64,000 nt of DNA from Crossiella sp. SN42 (GTDB lineage Bacteria; Actinomycetota; Actinomycetes; Mycobacteriales; Pseudonocardiaceae). Location: NCBI RefSeq assembly GCF_023897065.1, contig NZ_JAMHIV010000005.1, positions 186,001-250,000 of the forward strand, in the 5' to 3' direction. This document shows positions 32,801 to 53,853 of the stretch, in pieces. Numbering within the stretch: the first letter of the stretch is position 1; the number at the start of each line of letters is the position of its first letter. Below the pieces are notes generated by a model. The model saw only the letters and a program-made list of their open reading frames with translations. It was not told the DNA's origin and made no database searches. Position numbers and translations under genes: made by a program.

Positions 32801-35796
32801 CACTGCGAGCCCTGGCCGGGAAAGACCAGTACCGGCCCCGGCCCGGCCTGCGCCCGGCCGACCACCAGTCCCGGCGCGTCCTCGCCCGCGGCGAGCGCGG
32901 ACAGGCCGTCCAGCAGGTCCCGCCGGTGGCCCACCACCACGGCCCGGTGCTCGAACGCGGTCCGGGTGGTGGCCAGCGACAGGCCGATGTCCGCGACCCC
33001 CAGTGCGGGCGCGGATTCGGCGTGTGCGCGCAGGGCTGCGGCCTGGGCGCGCAGTGCGGACGGGGATTGCGCCGACAGCGGCCAGGCCACCGGCTGCCCG
33101 GTGTCCCCGCCCCAGTCGACGTCGACACCCTCTGTCCACAGTAGACCGAGCAGGTCGGTGAGGGTCTCGGTGCCGGGCCGGTGCCGGCGGCAGGTGGCGA
33201 GCACCTCGGTGTCCAGGGTCCGGCCGATCGGGACGCGCAGCACCGGGTGCGGGCTGACCTCCACGATCCGGCAGCCCGGCGGCAGCGCGCGGACCGCGTC
33301 GACCAGGCGCATCGGCTGGCACATGTTGCGCGCCCAGTAGGCCCCGTCCAGCTCGGTCCCGGCCAGCTCGCCGCCGGTGACGGTGGAGAGGAACGGAATC
33401 CTGGTGGCGGCCGGGCGGATGTCGCTGAGCAGCTCGGTCAGCTCGGCGGCGAGAGCGGCCAGTTCGCGGCTGTGCGAGGGGTAGTCGATGGCCACCCTGA
33501 CCGCGCCGATCCCGGCCTCGGCCAGCTCCTGCTCAAAGTCGTCGATCGCCGCGGTGGCACCGGAAACGCACACCTGTCCCGGCGAGAGCTCACCGGCCAC
33601 GGTCAGCCGGTCACCGGCCTGCCTGGCCGCTTCCGCCACGTCCAGGTCGCAGACCAGCACGGTCCCGGTGCCGGAGGCGCGCTCCGCGATCAGCCGGGAC
33701 CACCGGCCGATGACCTGAGCGCCCTGGGCCACGGTGAGCGCACCGGCGGCCACCGCGGCGGCCACCTCGCCCACGCTCTGCCCGAAGACCACCTCCGGCG
33801 TCACGCCACGGGCGGCCAGCGTGCGGAACAGCGCGACCTGCACCGCGAACAGCGCGGGCTGCACCACATCGGCCCGCTCCAGTCGCCGCTCCTCCAGCAG
33901 GTCGGCCAGCACCGACCGGCCGAGCACCGAAGTCAGCTCGCCGTCCACTTCGGACATGGCGGCGCGGAACTCCGGTTCGGTCAGCAGGTCCCGGCCCATG
34001 CCGGTCCACTGGCTGCCGTGGCCGGAGAAGCAGAAGGCCAGCGCGGGCGCGGTTTCAGCCACGCCGACCTCGGCCAGCGCGAGCAGGTTGACCAGGTCGG
34101 CGGGCCGCTCCAGTGCGGCAAAGGCGCGGTGCGGGCCGGATCCGGTGCTCAGCACGGGTGCCAGCGGACCCCTGGCCGTGGCCGCGATGCTCTTCCACAG
34201 CTCTTCCGCGGTGTCCGCGCCCAGTGCCACCAGGGTACGGGGGCTGGCGGGCGCCTGGCCCAGCGCGAGGTGCACGTTGGTGCCGCCGAAGCCGAAGCCG
34301 CTCACCCCGGCGTACCGGTGCCCGGCGGGCCAGGGGCTGCGGGCGGTCACCACCTGGAGCTGTTCGGCGGCGAAGTCGATGTTCGGGTTGGGCTCGTCGA
34401 AGTGCAGGCTGGCGGGCAGTTCCCCGTGGTACAGCGACAAAGCGGTCTTCATCAGGCCGAGCACGCCGGCGGCCGGTTCCAGGTGGCCGAAGTTCGTCTT
34501 GGCCGAGCCGATCCGCAGTGGTTCGGCGCGGCCGGGGCCGAACACCTCGCCGAGCGCGGAGGTCTCGATCACGTCGCCGAGCTTGGTCCCGGTGCCGTGA
34601 GCCTCCACATAGGACACTTGACCGGTCGGTACCCCGGCCTCCTGCCAGGCCGAGCGGAGCACGTCGACCTGGGCTTCGGGGTTGGGCGCGGTGAGGCCGT
34701 TGGAGGCGCCGTCGTTGTTCATCGCGCTGCCCAGCAGCACCGCGTAGACCCGGTCGCCGTCCCGCAGCGCGTCGGAAAGCCGCCGCAGCACAACGACTCC
34801 GCAGCCCTCGCTGCGCACGTAGCCGTTGGCGCCGGCGTCGAAGGCGCGACACTGGGCGTCGGGGTTGACGCCGCCGAACTTGGTCATCGCGACCGTGGTG
34901 TGCGGGTGCAGCATCAGGCTGATGCCACCGGCCAGCGCCAGGTCGGACTCGCCGCGGCGCAGGCTGTGCGCGGCCAGGTGCACCGCGGCCAGCGAGGAGC
35001 TGCACGCGCTGCCCACCGACACCGCGGGCCCTTGCAGGCCAAGGGCGTAGGCGACCCTGGCCGGGATGATCGAGGTGTCCCAGCCGACCGCGGACTGCGA
35101 GCCCACCGCGTTCGGGTCCGCGCCGGTGGCCAGGTAGTACTCCTGCCACATGGTGCCCAGGAAGACGCCGGTGCGGCTGCCGGTCAGGCCGCCGGGCACG
35201 ATCCGGGCGTCCTCCAGCGCGGACCAGGCCACCTCCAGGGTGATCCGCTGCTGCGGGTCGGCGTGCTCGGCCTCGGCGGGGGACATCCGGAAGAAGGCCG
35301 CGTCGAACCCGGCCACGTCGTCCAGGAAACCGCCGCGGCGGGTGGTGGTCTTGCCGGGGCTGGTGACGTCGGCGTCGTACCACTCCTCGGCGTGCCAACG
35401 GTCCGCGGGCACCGGCCCCACCGCGTCCACCTCGGCCAGCAGCGCGTCCCAGAGCTGACCGGGCGAACCGATGCCGCCGGGCAGCCGGCAGCCGAGGCCG
35501 ACGATCGCGATCGGCTCGTGCCGCGTCGCCTCGGCGGCCTGGCTCGCCCGGCCGGTCGGCCTGCCGTCCAGGAACGCCGCCAGCGCGGCCACCGTCGGGT
35601 GCCGGTAGGGCGCCCAGGCTGGCACCGGACGACCGAGTCGCCGGGACAGCTCCTGGGTCAGCCTGGTCAGCCCGGCGGAGTCGGCGCCGAGCTCACGTAG
35701 CGCCACCTCCACCGGCAGCGCGTCCGCTGGTGTGCCCAGCAGCGCAGCCGCGGCACTCCGCACGTGTGACAGACACGTATCAGCCTCACTCCGCAT
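29827..35796 (-). CDS. Starter-type polyketide synthase PKS D: ACP-KS-AT-AT-KR-ACP
   Basis: The 1989-residue protein starts with an ACP (~3-80, LGADS motif) and has no N-terminal docking helix, as expected for the first protein of an assembly line. A KS follows (~93-519, Cys in GSACSSSL, His in EAHGTGT, and a GFGFGGTN segment unlike the other KSs). Then come two ATs in tandem. AT-a (~589-889) has GQSVGE, Trp in the position of the carboxylate-binding Arg, and YPSH. AT-b (~986-1303) has GHSQGE, ALRSQ and YASH, typical for methylmalonyl. KR (~1600-1786) has TGGTGALG, an LAD motif and Thr in the catalytic Ser position. ACP (~1880-1946) has GIDSV, then an acidic docking tail (DELFDLID). Inference: AT-a loads a monocarboxylic starter on the N-terminal ACP, and KS/AT-b/KR/ACP form extension module 1. 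The ATG at 35796 is chosen for its AAGGTGG site 5 nt upstream. Confidence 0.93.
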   Translation of the reverse strand: MRSEADTCLSHVRSAAAALLGTPADALPVEVALRELGADSAGLTRLTQELSRRLGRPVPAWAPYRHPTVAALAAFLDGRPTGRASQAAEATRHEPIAIVGLGCRLPGGIGSPGQLWDALLAEVDAVGPVPADRWHAEEWYDADVTSPGKTTTRRGGFLDDVAGFDAAFFRMSPAEAEHADPQQRITLEVAWSALEDARIVPGGLTGSRTGVFLGTMWQEYYLATGADPNAVGSQSAVGWDTSIIPARVAYALGLQGPAVSVGSACSSSLAAVHLAAHSLRRGESDLALAGGISLMLHPHTTVAMTKFGGVNPDAQCRAFDAGANGYVRSEGCGVVVLRRLSDALRDGDRVYAVLLGSAMNNDGASNGLTAPNPEAQVDVLRSAWQEAGVPTGQVSYVEAHGTGTKLGDVIETSALGEVFGPGRAEPLRIGSAKTNFGHLEPAAGVLGLMKTALSLYHGELPASLHFDEPNPNIDFAAEQLQVVTARSPWPAGHRYAGVSGFGFGGTNVHLALGQAPASPRTLVALGADTAEELWKSIAATARGPLAPVLSTGSGPHRAFAALERPADLVNLLALAEVGVAETAPALAFCFSGHGSQWTGMGRDLLTEPEFRAAMSEVDGELTSVLGRSVLADLLEERRLERADVVQPALFAVQVALFRTLAARGVTPEVVFGQSVGEVAAAVAAGALTVAQGAQVIGRWSRLIAERASGTGTVLVCDLDVAEAARQAGDRLTVAGELSPGQVCVSGATAAIDDFEQELAEAGIGAVRVAIDYPSHSRELAALAAELTELLSDIRPAATRIPFLSTVTGGELAGTELDGAYWARNMCQPMRLVDAVRALPPGCRIVEVSPHPVLRVPIGRTLDTEVLATCRRHRPGTETLTDLLGLLWTEGVDVDWGGDTGQPVAWPLSAQSPSALRAQAAALRAHAESAPALGVADIGLSLATTRTAFEHRAVVVGHRRDLLDGLSALAAGEDAPGLVVGRAQAGPGPVLVFPGQGSQWVGMALELADSTPVFAEALAQCERALTPYVDWSLTEALGDEEALRRVDVVQPALWAVMVSLAALWSAHGIRPAAVVGHSQGEIAAACAVGALSLEDGARIVALRSQEIAQALAGHGGMVSTTLPRAEALARLTEWDGRLSLAAANGPAATVISGDPQALHEFVAKVQADGVRARHLPVDYASHSDHVEAIRGELLTALAPVRPRTAEAAFWSTVTAGPLDTLGLDAAYWYDNLRSPVEFEATVAALIEAGHRTFIEVSPHPVLTAGIQDAGPDVLAFGSLRRDDGGPQRFLTSLGQAHAHGLPVRWDYPGARLVDLPTYRFQHQRYWLETTSPATTTAKPESEAFWRLVHQADVESLQRLLAVSESATLPELVSALAGWHRRENAARLIEDWRYATAWRAVADPARTATGSWLVLVPKGEGPWTDAVSGLTRQGLRLVAVECEHHPGRDELATACAAAVPADVTGVLSLLALIPGERVDHPGVPAGYAATLLALQALGDARIGAPLWCVTSGAMITDPGDREVRPDQRMVWGLGRVAGHEHHDRWGGLIDLPAEPREGSWRQLAAALTRTDGEDQLALRPFGTLACRLVRPAAHRAEAGEWRPKGTVLVTGGTGALGAHVARWLAERGARELVLVSRRGPAAPGAAELHAELAALGADVRIEACDVSDRDQVRELLARVGELDAVVHTAAVLADSPLRALSLAQVAEAQRAKVVSAWHLHELTAEQNLSAFVLFSTLGATVGIPGQGNYAPANAALDALAELRRAQGLPATAVSFGAWDGDGLATTAVRPTLERHGINLMAPELALKALQEAIDGGRASQVVADIKWERFAPTLTALRPSPLLADLPDARKSSGATENATEPDLADRLASLPARRRAELVLDVVLRHTAAVLGYRRGDRPEETRTFRDLGIDSVTGADLSKRLGAETGVRLPVTLVFEQPTPAAVAEHLLDQLDLDESAPEEAPAAEPMADVSDDELFDLIDSITMSRRNT
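29836..29840 (-). promoter_or_regulatory. Strong ribosome binding site of PKS C inside the PKS D 3' end
   Basis: The minus strand reads GGAGG 5 nt before the GTG at 29830. It lies within the last codons of PKS D and shows that C is translated from the same transcript, probably by translational coupling through the GTGA overlap. Confidence 0.8.
33130..34030 (-). other. Probable starter-loading AT (AT-a) embedded between KS and extender AT of PKS D
   Basis: The domain has the AT opening motif FSGHGSQW and a nucleophile motif GQSVGE (Gln instead of His before Ser). It reads GRWSRL where extender ATs have xLRSxx or xRRSxx, so the Arg known to bind the free carboxylate of malonyl-type substrates is replaced by Trp. 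Loading ATs that take monocarboxylic CoAs commonly lack that Arg. The specificity motif is YPSH rather than YASH or HAFH. The fold appears complete in length (~300 residues). The actual starter acid cannot be read from the sequence. Confidence 0.75.
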
Positions 35797-35928
35797 CCGG
35801 ACCACCTTGCCGCCGTGAATCAGGGGATTCCCGAGGCGACGGTACAAACGGCGAACTGCGGATTCCCCCAGACAGAGCGGTCGGAATCTCTAGCAAATTC
35901 CGGGCTGCCCGCCCCCCACCCTGTGGGC
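35797..35928. promoter_or_regulatory. Divergent intergenic region between PKS D operon and glycosyltransferase operon
   Basis: These 132 bp separate the starts of PKS D (minus) and the glycosyltransferase (plus), so promoters for both directions are expected here. The region is less GC-rich than its surroundings (for example AAATTCC and GGTACAAACGG). The octamer GGATTCCC occurs twice as a direct repeat, at 35825-35832 and 35860-35867. A possible -10 for the plus strand is TAGCAA near 35891, and one for the minus strand lies near 35841-35848 (TACCGT). Both are weak matches and no -35 is convincing. Confidence 0.5.
35802..35808 (-). promoter_or_regulatory. Ribosome binding site of PKS D
   Basis: AAGGTGG stands 5 nt before the ATG at 35796. 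It decides that start over an in-frame TTG at 35847, which has no comparable site. Confidence 0.75.
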
Positions 35929-37329
35929 ATGGCAGAGCTCGCTGAGCACCCGCGGAAGCCGATCATGCTGGTCAGCCTGCCCGCGGCCGGCCTGGCCAAC
36001 CCGATGCTGGTGCTGGCGGGTGAACTGGCCCGGCGCGGCGTGCAGGACGTGTTCTTCGCCAGCGACGAGCCCCGGCGCGCCGACGTCGAGGCGCTGACCG
36101 CGGCCAGCAAGATCGAGTTCATCTCCCTCGGCGAACCGGTGCCCGAGCTGTCGCCCACCACCTGGGACGAGCCGACCTACCGGGCGGTCACCCAGCCGTC
36201 GCGGTTCAAGGCCTTCCGCGCGTTGCTGCGGCACAACTTCAAGCCCGAGATCACCGTCCCCAAGTACCAGGCGCTGGCGGCCGCGGTCGAGCAGCACCGG
36301 CCCGCGCTGATGGTGATCGACGTGATGTGCAAGCACGCCATCGACCTGGCCATCACCAAGGGCATCCCGTACGTGCTCAGCTGCCCGTTCGTGGCCAGCA
36401 ACATCGTCAGCCTGGTCACCCCGTTCGGCAAGTCCTACACCCCCAAGGACTTCCCGACCCCGCGGTCGGCCCTGCCGTACCCGATGACGGCTAGCCAGCG
36501 GCTGCGCAACCAGCTGTTCCGCTGGCGCACCCTGCTGCACTTCCTCAACCCGGAGACGAACAAGCGGGTCCAGGCCCAGGCCAAGATCCGCGCGGAACTG
36601 GGCATCTCCGCCGAGACCACCAAGTCGCTGGCCGCCTTCGAGCAGGCCGAGCGGGTGCTGTGCTACTCGCTGCCGGAGCTGGACTACCCGTTCGACGTCC
36701 CGGACAAGTTCACCTTCGTCGGCGCGATGGTGCCGCCCCTGCCACAGGCGCCGGCCGACGAGCTGACCGACTGGCTGGACGGCCGGGATTCGGTGGTGTA
36801 CATGGGCTTCGGCACCATCACCCGCCTCACCTCCTCCGATGTGGCCGCGCTGGTCGAGGTCGCACGTCGGCTGGACGGCGAGGCCGACGTGCTGTGGTCG
36901 CTGCCCAAGTCCCAGCAGCCGATGCTGCCCGCGGACCTGCCGCCAAACCTGCGGGTCGAGGGCTGGGTGCCCTCGCAGCTGGACGTGCTGGCCCATCCCA
37001 GCGTCAAGGTCTTCGTCAACCACGGCGGCGGCAACGCCTTCCACGAGAGCGTGTTCTTCGGCAAGCCGCAGGTGGTGCGACCGCTGTGGGTGGACTGCTA
37101 CGACCAGGCGGTCCGGGTGCAGAGCATGGGCCTGGGCCAGGCGGTGGACCGCCCCGCGACGATCGACGCCGACGACCTCACCGGCAAGGTGCTGCCGGTG
37201 CTGACCGAGCAGTCCTACACCGAACGTTCCCGGCGGTTCGCCGCCGCGATGTCCAAGGCCGGTGGCCGGGCGGCCGCCGCCGACGCTCTGCTGTCCCTCC
37301 CGCAACTCACCGAGACGAGCAACGCATGA
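35929..37329 (+). CDS. GT1-family glycosyltransferase (UDP-glucuronosyl/glucosyltransferase type)
   Basis: The 466-residue protein probably transfers an activated sugar to the polyketide in the cytoplasm. It has a GT-B layout: an N-terminal acceptor half starting LPAAGLANPMLVLAGELARR, and a C-terminal donor half with HGGGNxxxES, then a P-L-W-V-D-x-Y-DQ segment (about residues 360-400), the nucleotide-sugar binding signature of UGT-like enzymes. An oddity is that the usual GHxNP at the N terminus reads GLANP (Leu22), so the His that acts as general base in many GT1 enzymes is missing. The start at ATG 35929 is likely, with GTG 35923 an alternative; a further upstream in-frame GTG at 35815 would overlap the PKS D promoter and 5' end. 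The stop overlaps the next start (ATGA at 37326), so the aminotransferase is co-translated. It may glycosylate the finished polyketide; its partner sugar is probably the aminosugar implied by the next gene. Confidence 0.88.
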   Translation: MAELAEHPRKPIMLVSLPAAGLANPMLVLAGELARRGVQDVFFASDEPRRADVEALTAASKIEFISLGEPVPELSPTTWDEPTYRAVTQPSRFKAFRALLRHNFKPEITVPKYQALAAAVEQHRPALMVIDVMCKHAIDLAITKGIPYVLSCPFVASNIVSLVTPFGKSYTPKDFPTPRSALPYPMTASQRLRNQLFRWRTLLHFLNPETNKRVQAQAKIRAELGISAETTKSLAAFEQAERVLCYSLPELDYPFDVPDKFTFVGAMVPPLPQAPADELTDWLDGRDSVVYMGFGTITRLTSSDVAALVEVARRLDGEADVLWSLPKSQQPMLPADLPPNLRVEGWVPSQLDVLAHPSVKVFVNHGGGNAFHESVFFGKPQVVRPLWVDCYDQAVRVQSMGLGQAVDRPATIDADDLTGKVLPVLTEQSYTERSRRFAAAMSKAGGRAAAADALLSLPQLTETSNA

Positions 37330-38384
37330 GCTACCGGTACCACGTCTCCAAGCCGGTCCTGTCCGGGCGCGAGCTGGAGTACGTCACGGACGGGATCCAG
37401 CGAGGGTGGATCTCCTCGCTGGGGCCGCACGTGCGCCAGTTCGAGGAAGCTTTCGCCAGCTACAACCAGATGTCCAGCGCGGTGGCCTGCTCCTCCGGCA
37501 CGGCCGCGCTGACGCTGGCGCTGCGCGCACTGGGGGTCGGCCCAGGCGATGAGGTGATCGTCCCCGAGTTCACCATGATCGCCTCCGCCTGGGCCGTCAC
37601 CTACACCGGAGCCACCCCGGTGTTCGTCGACTGCGCGGACGACCTGAACATCGACGTCACCAAGATCGAAGAGAAGATCACCCCGCGCACCAAGGCGATC
37701 ATGCCGGTGCACATCTACGGCCGCCGCTGCGACATGGACCCGATCATGGAGCTGGCGCACGAGTACAACCTCCGCGTGGTCGAGGACTCCGCGGAGTCCC
37801 ACGGCGTCCGCCCGGTCGCGCACATCGCGGCGTTCTCCCTGTACGCCAACAAAATCATCACCAGCGGCGAGGGCGGCATCTGCGTCACCAACGACCCGGT
37901 GCTGGACGCCCAGATGCGCCACCTGCGCGGCATGGCCTTCAGCCCCGACCACTCGTTCCTGCACCGCAAGCTGGGCTACAACTTCCGGATGACCGACATG
38001 CAGGCCGCGGTCGCCCTGGCCCAGACCGAGCAGCTGGACACCTTCCTGGCCGCCCGCAAGGAGATCGCGGCCCGCTACGACGAGGGCCTGGCCGGTATCG
38101 AGGGCATCACGGTCATGCCGCCCCGCGACGTGCTGTGGATGTACGACGTGCTGGCCGAGGACCGGGAGTCGCTGCGCGCACACCTGGCCGCCGAGGGCAT
38201 TGAGACCAGGCGGTTCTTCAAGCCGATGAGCCAGCAGCCGCAGTACTTCGACCCGGAGTGGCCGAAGCTGAACGCGGCCAAGTACGCGGCTTCCGGGTTC
38301 TACCTGCCGACGTACGTGGGGCTGACGGCGGAGGACCAGGAGTACATCGTGGGCAAGGTGCGGGAGTTCTACCAGAAGCGCTGA
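37326..38384 (+). CDS. DegT/DnrJ/EryC1-family PLP aminotransferase, perosamine-synthase-like (NDP-4-keto-6-deoxyhexose 4-aminotransferase)
   Basis: The 352-residue protein is a fold type I sugar aminotransferase. Lys176 in the YANKIITSGEGG motif is the PLP Schiff-base lysine. This motif, the GYNFRMTDMQAAVALAQ segment and the C-terminal TRxFFKPMSQQP region match RfbE/perosamine synthase type enzymes, which aminate C4 of NDP-4-keto-6-deoxy sugars using glutamate. VVEDSAESHG (about 151-160) holds the PLP-ring Asp. Between this and the lysine the protein is about nine residues shorter than usual, lacking the typical VGSFGD turn. The start is set by the ATGA overlap with the glycosyltransferase. 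The pair suggests a 4-amino-4,6-dideoxyhexose on the product. The exact sugar and nucleotide are not shown, and no other sugar genes are in the window. Confidence 0.85.
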   Translation: MSYRYHVSKPVLSGRELEYVTDGIQRGWISSLGPHVRQFEEAFASYNQMSSAVACSSGTAALTLALRALGVGPGDEVIVPEFTMIASAWAVTYTGATPVFVDCADDLNIDVTKIEEKITPRTKAIMPVHIYGRRCDMDPIMELAHEYNLRVVEDSAESHGVRPVAHIAAFSLYANKIITSGEGGICVTNDPVLDAQMRHLRGMAFSPDHSFLHRKLGYNFRMTDMQAAVALAQTEQLDTFLAARKEIAARYDEGLAGIEGITVMPPRDVLWMYDVLAEDRESLRAHLAAEGIETRRFFKPMSQQPQYFDPEWPKLNAAKYAASGFYLPTYVGLTAEDQEYIVGKVREFYQKR

Positions 38385-38399
38385 GGCGAGCACATCAGG

Positions 38400-38434
38400 A
38401 ACCCGGGCGGGACTCGACCGCCCGGGTTTCTTTT
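38400..38434 (+). terminator. Rho-independent terminator of the glycosyltransferase-aminotransferase operon
   Basis: An 11 bp perfect stem (AACCCGGGCGG with CCGCCCGGGTT, loop GACTCGA) is followed by TCTTTT, 15 bp after the aminotransferase stop. This is a textbook intrinsic terminator for the plus strand. Confidence 0.92.
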
Positions 38435-38567
38435 GTGTACTGGGAGGCCGCCCTCGCACAGCCAACTCCGCTCAAGGCGAGCCACTCACCCGAAGCGGCA
38501 AGAACCCTCTTGACCGCGAACCTGATGACCGAACTCGAACCAGCAGGGTCGCCGGCGATCTGCGCGC

Positions 38568-38604
38568 GCAGCCCGCACCGTTGGGTCGCAACGGTGCGGG
38601 CTGC
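38568..38604 (-). terminator. Hairpin terminator downstream of PKS E
   Basis: A perfect 15 bp stem (GCAGCCCGCACCGTT with AACGGTGCGGGCTGC, 7 nt loop) lies 9 bp after the PKS E stop. No T tract follows on the minus strand, as is common for actinomycete hairpin terminators. Between this hairpin and the plus-strand terminator (about 38435-38567) I see no gene or other structure. It closes the F-E operon, so E is the last gene of its transcript. Confidence 0.75.
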
Positions 38605-38613
38605 CTGGCGAGC

Positions 38614-53849
<15,236 letters not shown>

Positions 53850-53853
<4 letters not shown>

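Noticed and set aside
34240-35520. PKS D KS as a decarboxylating loading KSQ
   Set aside because: The active-site residue is Cys (GSACSSS), not Gln, and both His residues are present.
35797-35847. TTG start giving PKS D 17 more residues
   Set aside because: No ribosome site fits the TTG, while the ATG at 35796 has AAGGTGG 5 nt upstream and the extra residues do not look like a docking helix.
35815-35928. In-frame GTG at 35815 as the glycosyltransferase start
   Set aside because: It would occupy the whole divergent promoter region and overlap the 5' leader of PKS D. The added residues do not resemble a GT-B N terminus, and the family fold begins just after the ATG at 35929.
38435-38567. Small gene in the convergent gap
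   Set aside because: No frame there has a start with a ribosome site or a recognisable product; the gap is accounted for by two terminators and spacer.
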